Notes: generated by a model not told the origin, from the letters alone. A stretch of DNA of 64,000 bases from Chitinophaga terrae (ex Kim and Jung 2007) (GCF_900107795.1 NZ_FNRL01000003.1:1-64000), one strand, 5' to 3'; positions 1 through 9,255 are shown, counted from the stretch's first letter. A program made the numbers and translations.

Positions 1-249
1 TTCCCACCGACGGCGCTTTGCATGCAACATGACGCGCTGATTGCGTATGGGAAAATCCTGAATAACAACTTCTGAGAAGAATCCTTTAGAGTGAGCTTTC
101 TTATGTTGATGTTCTACTGGAATGCTATTCTTTTCCTCCAGGTATATGTGAATACCTTCTTTGTCCTGATTTGAATCTATTAAGTCAAAATACTCTAATA
201 TTCCCGCTGGTAACAGCAATTCTACAAGTTTGCGAAAGTTCTGATCCAC
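1..249 (-). CDS. ISAon1-type transposase, N-terminal part (cut by window edge)
   Basis: The minus strand holds 83 open codons running off the left edge, starting at a GTG (247-249) that begins DQNFRKLVELLLPAG and ending in KRRRW at the edge. A stop codon lies four codons upstream of the GTG, so this is probably the true start. The pattern DQNFRKLVELLLP, then IYLEEKN, then GFF..VVIQDFPIR and a basic KRRRW stretch is what I know from the short first ORF of ISAon1-type insertion sequences of Bacteroidota, in which the catalytic part is encoded in a second ORF. That second part would lie outside the window, so it cannot be judged whether the element is intact. It sits just beyond the terminator of the first tRNA-Leu gene. 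The family name is from memory of the pattern; ISfinder would confirm it. Confidence 0.7.
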   Translation of the reverse strand, partial: MDQNFRKLVELLLPAGILEYFDLIDSNQDKEGIHIYLEEKNSIPVEHQHKKAHSKGFFSEVVIQDFPIRNQRVMLHAKRRRWE

Positions 250-350
250 ATGCTTTATTGGCTAATCCAATGCAAAAAAACTATTTTTATATTAATCCCC
301 CAATTATTTAACTTGATCCGAGTAAAAGCGAAAAGTACCGGCAAAAGGGG

Positions 351-394
351 AGATAAAATAAAAATCCCCTGTAAGTGATTACTTACAGGGGATT
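351..394 (-). terminator. Intrinsic terminator of tRNA-Leu 1
   Basis: A perfect 14-bp stem (363-376 pairing with 381-394) with a GATT loop is followed on the minus strand by a T-rich tract. It lies 4 bases after the 3' end of the tRNA gene and ends its transcript. Confidence 0.85.
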
Positions 395-398
395 CTAG

Positions 399-482
399 TG
401 CCCAGAACTGGATTCGAACCAGCACACCCTTGCAGGCGCTGCGACCTGAACACAGTGCGTCTACCAATTTCGCCATCTGGGC
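399..482 (-). tRNA. tRNA-Leu (anticodon CAG), copy 1
   Basis: Read on the minus strand this 84-base gene has a 7-bp acceptor stem (GCCCAGA with TCTGGGC), a D-arm with TTGGTAGACGC, an anticodon stem CTGTG/CGCAG around loop TTCAGGT, a long class II variable arm and a T-arm with GGTTCGAATCC. The anticodon CAG and the long variable arm give tRNA-Leu reading CUG. The CCA end is not encoded. An identical copy in the same orientation is at 40547-40630; the identity extends only one base beyond the gene at the 3' side and two at the 5' side. Confidence 0.95.
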
Positions 483-493
483 ATTCAGGGCGG

Positions 494-523
494 CAAATAT
501 AAGAACTAATTCAAAATTTCAAA
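494..523 (-). promoter_or_regulatory. Bacteroidota-type promoter of tRNA-Leu 1
   Basis: On the minus strand TTTG (523-520) is followed after 18 bases by TATATTTG (501-494), an exact match to the TAnnTTTG -7 box. The expected start of transcription falls a few bases before the tRNA 5' end at 482. Confidence 0.6.
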
Positions 524-650
524 AGAAAATATTCAAACCTCATCCCATCATCTTGCAAAAAAAATAAAACCAGTCATCAAAGCCTGGATACTGCGGTAAT
601 CTGCGCAATATCTGATTGAAAAGCTTCAAAGCGAAGATTAACGTTAAATA

Positions 651-1805
651 TCAGCGCTTCGACGATTCCCTCACTATCAACGTTGTCTTCAGCGACTTCA
701 TCTCAGGTACATAATCTTCTCCCTGTTTAATCGCCGTCAATAATATATCAGCTGCCGACCGTCCTATATCCGCTACCGGTTGCTGTACAGTAGTTAAAGC
801 CGGTTCTATCACTTCTCCGCTGGGTTCATTGCTAAAGCCAACTATTCCTAATTCCGAAGGGATCTTTATTTTCCTTTTCTTCGCTTCCAGCATCAACTGT
901 ATGGCTACCGGGTCGTTCACGCAGAATACGGCGTCCGGGCGGTTCTTCATATTGAGTAATTGCTCTGCACATTGGACAGCATCCTTTTTCGAAAGGTTGC
1001 AATGCACAACCAAATCTTCTTTGAAGGGCAAATTGTATTTTTTCAGGGCATCGCGGTATCCGCCAAGGCGATTGCGCGTCAGGAGTAAGGACGGAGGGCC
1101 GGCAATGTGGGCGATGTTACGGTACCCATTCTTTATCAAATGCTCTACTGCTTTTAAAGCTCCTTCATAATCATTTACCAGGACTTTGGATGTATTCATT
1201 TCGTCGCACACCCGGTTAAAGAATACTACGGGGATACCATGCTTTTCGAATGCTTTGATATGATCGAACTTTTTTGTTTCTCTTGTCATGGAGATCAACA
1301 CCCCATCTACCCGGTTGGCCAGTAATATATTGGCGTTGGCTACTTCTGTTTTATAAGACTCCTGCGACTGGCAGATGATCACGTTATACCCTGCCTGCGC
1401 AGCTACCTGCTGTGCGCCCATGATGATGGTGGGGAAGAAGTAGGTAAGGAATTCGGGAACGATGATCCCGATGGTGTTGCTCTTGCTTTTTACAAGGCTT
1501 TTGGCAAGCAGGTTGGGCTGATAATCCAGTTGCTGCGCCATTTCCAGCACGGCTGCTTTGGTTTGGGGATTGATGTCGCTATGTTCATGCAAAGCCCTGG
1601 AAACGGTAGATTTGGATATGTTCAGGGCTTTGGCTATGTCCACGATGGTGGTCATATGCTTCTTATGCTGCCGTATCTCTGCCGCCGGTTCTTCCGGCAA
1701 CGTAAAATACATATTACAATCCTTGCAATAATAACGTTGTTTACCCCTTACAGTACCTGATTTACTGATCGCGTGCACTTGGCTGCAGCGGGTACATTTT
1801 ATCAT
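651..1805 (-). CDS. LacI-family transcriptional regulator with N-terminal zinc ribbon
   Basis: The protein (384 residues from the ATG at 1805; an alternative start lies at 1832) has three parts. Residues 1-35 form a Cys4 zinc ribbon (C4, C7, C27, C30) of the kind found at the N-terminus of IS1-type transposase proteins. Residues about 52-110 are a LacI helix-turn-helix (TTIVDIAKALNISKSTVSRA). The rest is a periplasmic-binding-protein-like sugar sensor domain (from NTIGIIVPE to the end). It is divergent from the SusC gene of locus A, 150 bases away, so it most likely controls that locus in response to a released sugar. Ordinary LacI regulators have the helix-turn-helix at residue 1, so the added ribbon is unusual. 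The start at 1805 was chosen because it places the first cysteine pair directly after the initiator, as in the free ribbon. The LacI assignment is firm; the target operon is inferred from position. Confidence 0.9.
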   Translation of the reverse strand: MIKCTRCSQVHAISKSGTVRGKQRYYCKDCNMYFTLPEEPAAEIRQHKKHMTTIVDIAKALNISKSTVSRALHEHSDINPQTKAAVLEMAQQLDYQPNLLAKSLVKSKSNTIGIIVPEFLTYFFPTIIMGAQQVAAQAGYNVIICQSQESYKTEVANANILLANRVDGVLISMTRETKKFDHIKAFEKHGIPVVFFNRVCDEMNTSKVLVNDYEGALKAVEHLIKNGYRNIAHIAGPPSLLLTRNRLGGYRDALKKYNLPFKEDLVVHCNLSKKDAVQCAEQLLNMKNRPDAVFCVNDPVAIQLMLEAKKRKIKIPSELGIVGFSNEPSGEVIEPALTTVQQPVADIGRSAADILLTAIKQGEDYVPEMKSLKTTLIVRESSKR

Positions 1806-1837
1806 ACAAAAAAATTTAAATCGATAATTCACCTATC

Positions 1838-1849
1838 GGAAACGTTTGC
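1838..1849. promoter_or_regulatory. Candidate LacI-type operator
   Basis: GGAAACGTTTGC has the CG-centred palindrome AAACGTTT (1840-1847) typical of LacI-family operators. It lies between the divergent regulator gene and the SusC gene, upstream of the possible SusC promoter. The same 8-base core recurs at 21175-21182 before the second SusC gene. Confidence 0.4.
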
Positions 1850-1889
1850 GGTATCGTTCCCGGTAGATTCAGTTGGCCCGGCCCTTTCA

Positions 1890-1915
1890 TTGTTTAAAAT
1901 TCTTCTATAACATTG
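1890..1915 (+). promoter_or_regulatory. Possible promoter of locus A
   Basis: TTG (1890-1892) is followed after 15 bases by TAACATTG (1908-1915), one mismatch from TAnnTTTG. The spacing is shorter than the usual 19, so this is a weak call. It lies 40 bases before the SusC start. Confidence 0.3.
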
Positions 1916-1954
1916 CTTTACCACTTATGATTCACTGCCACAAACGCTTACGTT

Positions 1955-4900
1955 ATGAAAAGAACAAGTCCCTTGTTTATAGTTCTGCTATTTATACTTG
2001 TCCCGTTTTTATCCCGGGCGCAATCACTGGTCCCGCTTCTTTCCGGGAAAGTAACGGATGAAAAAGGACAGGCATTGCCCGGTGCAACTGTTGCCGTAAA
2101 AGGTACTGCCAAAGGCGCCGTTACGAATGTCAACGGCCAGTTTTCACTCAAAGACGTACCTGCCAACGCATCGCTACTGGTTTCATTCCAGGGGTACCAG
2201 AATACTACTATAGAACTTCATGGTCAGTCTTCTGTTGCCGTTACGCTGAATCCTGATATCAGTAAACTCAACGACGTGATAGTGGTTGGTTATGGTTCGC
2301 AACAGAAGATCGCTTCTACCGGTTCCATTGCGTCTGTAAAGGGCGCCGACATTACTCAAACGCCTGTTACCAACGTGGCCCAGGGCCTTGCCGCCAGGGT
2401 GCCCGGCGTTCAGATCACCCAGAACAATGCCGCGCCGGGTGGTAATATCAGTGTACGCATACGCGGAACTAACTCTATCAATGGTTCATCTGAACCCCTC
2501 TACATTATTGATGGCATCCAGATCTCCAACAGCGGCGGTGTAAACGATGTAAGCCCCTTATCTACCATCAACCCAAATGATATTGAATCGGTAGAAATAT
2601 TAAAAGACGCTTCATCTACCGCCATTTATGGCGCCAGGGGCGCCAACGGGGTTGTGCTGATCACAACCAAACGTGGAAAAAGCGGCGCTACCCGTGTGCA
2701 GCTGGATATGTACCGGGGCATCCAGAACATTACCCGCAAATTATCCATGCTCAATGCCTCGCAGTTTGCCCAGCTGGAAAACGATATCTATAATTCAAAG
2801 ATTTACGACGATCCGGCTTCCCTCGGCCAGGGTACCAACTGGCAGGATGTTATTTACCGCCAGGCCAATGTGCAGAATTACCAGGCTTCTGTGAGCGGCG
2901 GGTCCAATAAGACCCAGTTCTCCATGTCCGGTAACTTCTTCGATCAGGAAGGTATCATTATTTCTTCGGATTTCAAACGCTATTCCTTCAGGGCTACAAT
3001 TGATCATACCATCAGCGACCACTTCAAGGTAGGAACAAGCCTGCAGACCAGCTACACCATCAATAACAGCATACCTACCGGTATCAATTCCATTGACGGG
3101 CCGCTGGTTACTCAGAGCATTGTTGGCGCTACCCTGGGCGCGCCGCCAACTCTTATACCCTACAGGGAAGATGGTACCGTGTACCCGTTTGCCGACCAGT
3201 TCAATGGCCGGTACCGGGAAATTGCCAACCCCGTAGGCCTTTCCCAGATCCTCAACCGCAACACTATCCGCCGCACGCTGGCCAACCTGTATGCCGAAGC
3301 AAAGATCGTCAAAGGACTTACCTACCGGGCTTCCCTGAATGCTGATATGGGCAATACGCTGAACGACTATTATTCACCTATCTATATACTGGGTAAGGCG
3401 GAAGTGAACGCCAACTCCGGTACCGCTTCCAAAGGCAACGTTAATACTACCAACTGGCTGCATGAAAGCGTGCTTACCTATAACCGCGACTTTGGCGCTC
3501 ACTCGCTTAAATTCACAGGCGTATACGCTATACAGAGTAATATGTATAACGATAATACCATCAATGCCAATGGCCTGCCTAACGATGCAACCCAGAACGA
3601 AGCTGTACAACTGGCCGTTAACCGGACAGTAAGCAGCAACCGGAGCAAAGAGTCGCTGACCTCTTACATGGGCCGTATCAACTATGGCTACGCAGATAAA
3701 TATTTCCTGGATATCACCGCCCGTTACGACGGCGCCTCTAAATTCGGGGAAAACCATAAATGGGGTTTCTTTCCTGCTGTTGCCGGCGCATGGCGTATCA
3801 TTGAAGAGCCTTTCCTTAAGAACAGCCGGGTGTTCAGCGATCTTAAACTAAGGGCCAGCTTCGGGCAGACAGGTAATGCAGGCGCTATCTCTCCTTACCA
3901 GTCGCTCGCCCTGGAAGGTTCGGGCAGCAACTACCAGTTCAATCATATTTATACAGTGGGTATCAGCCCAACCGGCATCCCGAACGCCGACCTGCGCTGG
4001 GAAAAATCTACACAGGCAAATGTGGGGGTAGATATCGGGTTGTTCGAAGACCGGTTGAGCATCGTGGCCGACCTCTATAACAAGAAAACAAAAGATCTCC
4101 TGTTTGTAAAGAACCTGCCGCTTTCTTCAGGCTATACTTCCATTACCGGCAACTTTGCCAGCATCCGCAACAAAGGCGTGGAAATAGCCGCCAACGCGAG
4201 GCTGCTCACCGGCAAGCTGAAATGGAACATGAACGTGAACTTCTCCGTAAACCGCAATGAACTTTTAAGCCTGGAAGGCGGCATGAATGAATTCGTGTTA
4301 AGTCCCTACAGCGTACTTCGTGTAGGCCAGCCCCTGGGTATCTTTAAAACATATGTATTCAACGGTATTTACCAGACGGGCGAAACAGTATTGCCAGGCA
4401 GCGGCAGCAGGATCGGCGGCGTAAAAGTAGCGGATCTGAATAATGATAAACAGATCACCGGCGACGACCAGACTATTACCGGCAATGCAAATCCTTCCTT
4501 TCTTTTCGGCCTGTCTTCAAATTTCACCTACCGAAATTTCGATCTGTCGTTCTTCCTGTCAGGCGTACAGGGAAACAAAGTATTTAACCTGAGCCGCTAT
4601 ACTTTCGAAAATGGACTCGGAGGCAGGAACGTGCTGGAAGGACTGGTTAACAGGTGGTCGCCTACCAATCCGAGCAATGAATACGCCAATGGTTTCCAGG
4701 GCGGAAGACTGCCGATATCCGACCGCTTTGTAGAAGACGGTTCCTATATCCGAATGAAGAATATCACCCTGGGCTATAAATTGCCTCCTATCAAATATCT
4801 CACGAACGTACGGGTATATGTCAGCGCCAACAACCTCTTTACTATCACCAATTACAGCGGGTATGACCCGGAAGTGAATTCCTTCGGCGGCTCCAATACC

Positions 4901-4972
4901 TTGATAGGAGTTGATAACCTGGTATACCCGATGTCAAGATCTTTCCTCGTTGGTTTACAAGTGGGATTTTAA
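1955..4972 (+). CDS. SusC/RagA-family TonB-linked outer-membrane transporter (locus A)
   Basis: This 1005-residue protein imports oligosaccharides across the outer membrane with energy from TonB, in partnership with the SusD protein encoded 12 bases downstream. It has a signal peptide ending in SRAQ (about residue 23), a carboxypeptidase-regulatory-like domain (about 29-105, GKVTDEKGQALPGATV), the plug domain beginning with VIVVGYGSQQK (the TonB-contact region) and carrying the SusC signature VEILKDASSTAIYGARGANG, and a C-terminal beta-barrel ending in an aromatic residue (VGLQVGF). Length is usual for the family. It is the first gene of a tightly spaced run to 15724. The substrate cannot be read from the sequence; neighbours point to an acylated glycan. 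Confidence 0.95.
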   Translation: MKRTSPLFIVLLFILVPFLSRAQSLVPLLSGKVTDEKGQALPGATVAVKGTAKGAVTNVNGQFSLKDVPANASLLVSFQGYQNTTIELHGQSSVAVTLNPDISKLNDVIVVGYGSQQKIASTGSIASVKGADITQTPVTNVAQGLAARVPGVQITQNNAAPGGNISVRIRGTNSINGSSEPLYIIDGIQISNSGGVNDVSPLSTINPNDIESVEILKDASSTAIYGARGANGVVLITTKRGKSGATRVQLDMYRGIQNITRKLSMLNASQFAQLENDIYNSKIYDDPASLGQGTNWQDVIYRQANVQNYQASVSGGSNKTQFSMSGNFFDQEGIIISSDFKRYSFRATIDHTISDHFKVGTSLQTSYTINNSIPTGINSIDGPLVTQSIVGATLGAPPTLIPYREDGTVYPFADQFNGRYREIANPVGLSQILNRNTIRRTLANLYAEAKIVKGLTYRASLNADMGNTLNDYYSPIYILGKAEVNANSGTASKGNVNTTNWLHESVLTYNRDFGAHSLKFTGVYAIQSNMYNDNTINANGLPNDATQNEAVQLAVNRTVSSNRSKESLTSYMGRINYGYADKYFLDITARYDGASKFGENHKWGFFPAVAGAWRIIEEPFLKNSRVFSDLKLRASFGQTGNAGAISPYQSLALEGSGSNYQFNHIYTVGISPTGIPNADLRWEKSTQANVGVDIGLFEDRLSIVADLYNKKTKDLLFVKNLPLSSGYTSITGNFASIRNKGVEIAANARLLTGKLKWNMNVNFSVNRNELLSLEGGMNEFVLSPYSVLRVGQPLGIFKTYVFNGIYQTGETVLPGSGSRIGGVKVADLNNDKQITGDDQTITGNANPSFLFGLSSNFTYRNFDLSFFLSGVQGNKVFNLSRYTFENGLGGRNVLEGLVNRWSPTNPSNEYANGFQGGRLPISDRFVEDGSYIRMKNITLGYKLPPIKYLTNVRVYVSANNLFTITNYSGYDPEVNSFGGSNTLIGVDNLVYPMSRSFLVGLQVGF

Positions 4973-4984
4973 AAAAATAGCAAT

Positions 4985-6472
4985 ATGAAAAATATACAAT
5001 ATTTTATAGGTGGTTTATTCCTGCTGCTGGTGCATACTTCCTGCAACAAACTGAAGGAAACTCCATACTCTTCGATCTTTACAGACAATTTTTATAAAAC
5101 AGCTTCAGATGCCGAAGCTGCGCTAACAGCGGTATATGGTCCTATGGTGAACTTGTATAACACCGCCGGTACAGGAGCGTCTGACTTCAGCGCAGACCAG
5201 ATCTACCCGCGACCCGTAGTAGGCAGGGATACTTATACCCTGTTCAGCTACGATGCGAATTATACAACACAGAAGAGCTTCAGCCGGCAAACAGAATCTC
5301 CGCAACAGATCTGGCAAAGCTGCTACTCAGGTATTGAAAAGGCTAACTGGGTATTGTACAAGGTGCCGCAAACAAACATGGATTCTGCCAGGAGAAGCGT
5401 GATCCTGGGCGAAGCCTTTTACATGCGCGCATTCTATATGTGGATGCTTACCAAGAACTTCCGCGATATCGTAGTTAAAACATCGCCAAGCATCAGCCTC
5501 GATTCTGCCCTTATCGGCAAAACAGCCCAGGCAGACGTATTTAAACAGATCTATCGCGACCTGGACCAGGCCATCGCCAAGCTGCCGTCTTACTCTGCCA
5601 GCATTCAGAAAGGACGGCCTTCCAAGGAAGTAGCCATGGCGCTATATGCCAAAACGGCTTTGTATGCACAGGATTGGGCTACGGCGCTGGACAAGGCTTC
5701 GCAGGTCATCTCTTCCGGCCGTTATAGCCTGATGCCTGAAGTACTGGATGTATATGATGTAACGAAAGAAGATGCGGCAAGACAGGAAAATATGTGGGCC
5801 TTCGAATGCGAGAGCGCTTCGCCAGGCTACTCTACCCAGATCATAGGCTTGTACGGACCTAAGAACAGCGATGGTCCCCAGTATGCCGTCACTTCATACG
5901 GCTCTGCGTTTGCTTACCAGGCATTCTTTGATTCATTCAATCCTTCAGATAAAAGAAGAAAACTGCTCGATACCAATTATATCAATAAACTGGGCCAGGT
6001 GGTAGCGCAGAAAGATATTACTCCTATCACCACCCATGGAGTGTTGGTGAAGAAATATATGGATAAGAATTCCGTAGGCTCAAGCGGCGCTATCAATATT
6101 CCTATCCTGCGCCTTGCGGATGTTTACCTGGTAGCGGCGGAAGCGGCGGCACGGAAAAGCGGTCCCACAGCGGAAGCATATAGTTATATTAATACAGTGA
6201 GGAAAAGGGCCGGGCTGCCCGACCTGACAACAGGCCTGGGGAAAGATCAGTTCGTGGATTCGGTATTGCAGGAACGCAGCTGGGAACTGTTTGCAGAAGG
6301 CGACCGCTGGTACGACCTGACAAGGACCAATACTTTCCTGCAGGTTATTCCTCATGCGGTTAATGATGTATTTCCTACCCGTGCGCCGCAGGCAAAACAT
6401 CGCTATTTCCCTATCCCGCTGGACGAGATCAACGCGAACCCGAAACTGGAACAAAATCCTGATTGGAAATGA
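4985..6472 (+). CDS. SusD/RagB-family outer-membrane lipoprotein (locus A)
   Basis: This 495-residue surface lipoprotein would cap the SusC channel encoded just upstream and bind the glycan. It starts with a lipoprotein signal peptide whose cysteine is in HTSCNKLKE, followed by the typical SusD N-terminus (DAEAALTAVYGPM) with helices of TPR type. The C-terminal SusD signature is seen as LRLADVYLVAAEAAAR, VRKRAGLPDL and QERSWELFAEGDRWYDL. Its stop codon overlaps the ATG of the next gene (ATGA), which indicates translational coupling. The pair's substrate is unknown. Confidence 0.95.
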   Translation: MKNIQYFIGGLFLLLVHTSCNKLKETPYSSIFTDNFYKTASDAEAALTAVYGPMVNLYNTAGTGASDFSADQIYPRPVVGRDTYTLFSYDANYTTQKSFSRQTESPQQIWQSCYSGIEKANWVLYKVPQTNMDSARRSVILGEAFYMRAFYMWMLTKNFRDIVVKTSPSISLDSALIGKTAQADVFKQIYRDLDQAIAKLPSYSASIQKGRPSKEVAMALYAKTALYAQDWATALDKASQVISSGRYSLMPEVLDVYDVTKEDAARQENMWAFECESASPGYSTQIIGLYGPKNSDGPQYAVTSYGSAFAYQAFFDSFNPSDKRRKLLDTNYINKLGQVVAQKDITPITTHGVLVKKYMDKNSVGSSGAINIPILRLADVYLVAAEAAARKSGPTAEAYSYINTVRKRAGLPDLTTGLGKDQFVDSVLQERSWELFAEGDRWYDLTRTNTFLQVIPHAVNDVFPTRAPQAKHRYFPIPLDEINANPKLEQNPDWK

Positions 6473-7275
6473 GATGGTTCATTTGCCTGATGATACTTTT
6501 TTCGCAACGCACAATGGCGCAACAGTTGTTTCTCGCCGCGGGCCAGAGCAATGCCGTTGGGATGGCAGATAGCGCAATGTCTGTTCCCTGTGCGCCAGGT
6601 ACCGCATTTGAATACCGTTGGGCGTCCGACTCGCTGGTGTACCTGGCAGACCCGGTGGGCGAACGGGAACTGCATTTTGAAAGCGCGCATACAGGAAGCG
6701 CATGGCCTGCATTCGCAAAAGCTTACCATAGCCTGACAGGTAAACAGGTAGTGATTGTACCGGCAGCCAGGGGCGGCAGTTCCTGCCACTATAAAGCGGA
6801 GCTGAACAATTATGGAACCTGGGACAGGAAAGGAAGGCTTCCGCTGATCGACAGCGCCATTATCAAAGCCCGGGCAGCCGTCAAAAAAACAGGACAACCC
6901 ATAGCAGGCATCCTGTGGAGCCAGGGAGAAAGGGATGCCAATGCCATCAACGCAAAACAGTTGACAGCTGGCGAGTATGAAGAGCAACTTATGGCAGTAG
7001 TGAAACAGTTCAGAGAAGCGCTTGGCAGGCAGGTCCCCTTTTACATTATTCAAACAGGTCATTATCTCAATCATCCTGCCGCCGGTTTCGACGCCGTTCG
7101 CGAGGCACAGGAAAATGCGGCGAGGAAAATGAAGCATGTCTTTATCGTGTATACCGGAACAACAGGCTTCGCAGGCAAAGGTTGGATGAAAGATGAAATA
7201 CATTATAACCAAACAGCATTAAACCACATAGGAGCAACAGTTGCAGAACAGGTTGCACAAAAAGAAAAAAGATAA
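6469..7275 (+). CDS. Secreted SGNH esterase, sialate O-acetylesterase type (SASA family)
   Basis: The 268-residue protein is predicted to remove ester groups (for example acetyl) from sugars in the periplasm or at the cell surface. A signal peptide (to about residue 19, RTMAQ) is followed directly by the nucleophile block AAGQSNAVG with Ser27. Further SGNH blocks are AARGGSS near residue 100, LWSQGERDA near 150 and DEIHYN with Asp242 and His245, the expected catalytic pair. This is the compact single-domain form of the family. I chose ATG 6469, which overlaps the SusD stop; a TTG at 6463 is also in frame but gives a less usual start. Its place between SusD and GH2 implies that the target glycan of locus A is acylated. 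Confidence 0.85.
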   Translation: MRWFICLMILFSQRTMAQQLFLAAGQSNAVGMADSAMSVPCAPGTAFEYRWASDSLVYLADPVGERELHFESAHTGSAWPAFAKAYHSLTGKQVVIVPAARGGSSCHYKAELNNYGTWDRKGRLPLIDSAIIKARAAVKKTGQPIAGILWSQGERDANAINAKQLTAGEYEEQLMAVVKQFREALGRQVPFYIIQTGHYLNHPAAGFDAVREAQENAARKMKHVFIVYTGTTGFAGKGWMKDEIHYNQTALNHIGATVAEQVAQKEKR

Positions 7276-7277
7276 TT

Positions 7278-9254
7278 ATGACAGGACGATTAATTTGTTT
7301 GCTGGTATTTGCGCCATTCCTGCTCTTTGGGCAACGCCGGCTGGACCATAGCCTGAACAGTGAATGGAGGTTTGCGGCAGACCCGATAAAAGTAGGTGAA
7401 CAGGAAAAATGGCAGGATACTACTTTTCCTTCCGGCAACTTCGATAAAGTAACTGTGCCGCACTGTTTTTCCACAGATCCCCGTTATTTCTTTTACACAG
7501 GCGCCGCCTGGTATTTCAAGCAATTCGAGGCTGCCGCCCCGGTTGCAAATGATCATGTTTTTCTCCGGTTTGATGCCGTTTTTTACAGGTCGAAGGTTTG
7601 GCTGAACGGCGTATTGCTGGGCACTCACGAAGGCGGCTACACGCCATTTGAGTTCGATATCACTACCCTGCTGAAAAACAGGAACACGCTGGTTGTACAG
7701 GCAGATAATTCCTGGGACACTACCACTATTCCCGGTGCAAAAACAACCGTCCCTTATTCCGGCGCCAATCACCGGCAATTCTATCCCTGGATCAATTACG
7801 GCGGCATTACAAGGAAAGTAAGCCTGGTTACACGGCCGGCAACTTTTATCAGTAATACAAAGATCCTGGCTACCCCGGATCTGGTGAAGGATAATGCTGC
7901 TATCCGCATAAAAGCGTTTGTTCGTAACAACGGTACTGCTCCGGTTACAGAGAAAGTGAATGCAGTTGTGGCCCGCAGTACTGTACGCTTTAAACCACAG
8001 GAAATAAAACTCGGCCCGGGAGCCGAAGCAACAGTAGAACTAACAGGCGTCATCCCTGCGCATGAAGTAGCGTTATGGCATCCGGATGCGCCCAATTTAT
8101 ATACAGCCACTATCAGCTGCGGCAGGGATACCATTCAGAAAAAATTCGGTATCCGTAAAGTAGAAGTAAGCGGTACCCGTTTGCTTGTTAACGGCGAACC
8201 GATAAAGATGGGGGGCTGTAACCGCCCGCTCGATTACCCCGGTTACGGATCTTTGGACCCCCAGGCGGTATTGGAGAAAGACCTGTCAATGATCAAAAGC
8301 GGAGGCATGGAATTATCCCGCATCAGCCATTACCCGGTGTCTGAAGAACTGCTCGACTGGGCCGATGAACATGGCCTGATGATCATAGAAGAAGCGGGCA
8401 ACTGGCAGATGACGCCAAAGCAGATGAATGATACCATGATGCGCCGCAAATTCCAATCGCAGCTTGCTGAAATGATGGAACGCGACTGGAACCATCCAAG
8501 CGTGATCGCTTACAGCGTAGGCAACGAATTCCAGTCGCACACGGATGCAGGAAAAGCCTGGGTACGGGATATGAGCGCGTTTGTTAAATCGCTGGACAAC
8601 TCGCGGCTGATCACCTTCGCCAGCATGCTGGTATTCCAGGATTTTATTAAAAAACCGGAAGATGAAGCTTCGCAATACGTGGATTTCGTGAGCGCTAACA
8701 TATACGGCAATCACCTGCATGCACTCCAGCATGTTCATTCCCTGTACCCCGACAAACCCATTTATGTAAGCGAATTCGGTATCCGTACAGATGCCGTGAA
8801 ATCGGAAGACGACAGGGTAGCTTATCTCCGCAAGGCTATGCAGGCATTCAGGCAATGCGATTACCTGGTAGGCGCTTCGGTATGGACATTCAACGATTAT
8901 TTCAGCCGTTTCCCCGGCACCAATCCAAACGGCTACAGGCCCTGGGGCCTTGTGGAGCCAGACAGGTCGCCCCGCGATATGTACAAGGTATGGCAGGAAG
9001 AATTTGCCCCCGCTACTATTGAACTGACGAGGAAAGACGGGGGACGCGCCAGCATCCGTATCACTGCCCGTAATGATTTTCCTGCATATACCCTTAAAGG
9101 CTATACGCTGAAATGTAATGGGGTAGATCACCAGCTCCGGACATTGAGACCGGGAGAAAGCATGGAGCTGGATATAGCGCTGGCAGGAGGACTTGCAGAC
9201 ATCGCCCTGCTGAAACCAGGCGGCTTTACAATCATGCAAAAAACATTAAAATAA
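7278..9254 (+). CDS. Secreted glycoside hydrolase family 2 enzyme
   Basis: This 658-residue protein has a signal peptide ending at FGQ and the classic GH2 order: jelly-roll sugar-binding domain (about 30-190, including AAWYFKQFE and VWLNGVLLGTHEGGY), an immunoglobulin-like domain (about 190-295) and a TIM barrel (about 296-590), then a short beta tail. The retaining catalytic pair is visible: acid/base Glu417 in SVGNEF and nucleophile Glu499 in YVSEFGI. GH2 members are beta-galactosidases, beta-glucuronidases, beta-mannosidases and others, and the sequence alone does not decide among these. It starts 2 bases after the esterase stop and is followed 1 base later by the oxidoreductase gene, so it belongs to the same transcript. 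Confidence 0.9.
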   Translation: MTGRLICLLVFAPFLLFGQRRLDHSLNSEWRFAADPIKVGEQEKWQDTTFPSGNFDKVTVPHCFSTDPRYFFYTGAAWYFKQFEAAAPVANDHVFLRFDAVFYRSKVWLNGVLLGTHEGGYTPFEFDITTLLKNRNTLVVQADNSWDTTTIPGAKTTVPYSGANHRQFYPWINYGGITRKVSLVTRPATFISNTKILATPDLVKDNAAIRIKAFVRNNGTAPVTEKVNAVVARSTVRFKPQEIKLGPGAEATVELTGVIPAHEVALWHPDAPNLYTATISCGRDTIQKKFGIRKVEVSGTRLLVNGEPIKMGGCNRPLDYPGYGSLDPQAVLEKDLSMIKSGGMELSRISHYPVSEELLDWADEHGLMIIEEAGNWQMTPKQMNDTMMRRKFQSQLAEMMERDWNHPSVIAYSVGNEFQSHTDAGKAWVRDMSAFVKSLDNSRLITFASMLVFQDFIKKPEDEASQYVDFVSANIYGNHLHALQHVHSLYPDKPIYVSEFGIRTDAVKSEDDRVAYLRKAMQAFRQCDYLVGASVWTFNDYFSRFPGTNPNGYRPWGLVEPDRSPRDMYKVWQEEFAPATIELTRKDGGRASIRITARNDFPAYTLKGYTLKCNGVDHQLRTLRPGESMELDIALAGGLADIALLKPGGFTIMQKTLK

Positions 9255-9255
9255 A

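Noticed and set aside
8313..9239. 308-codon minus-strand frame opposite the GH2 gene
   Set aside because: The plus strand encodes the GH2 barrel with both catalytic Glu residues, so this is a shadow frame.
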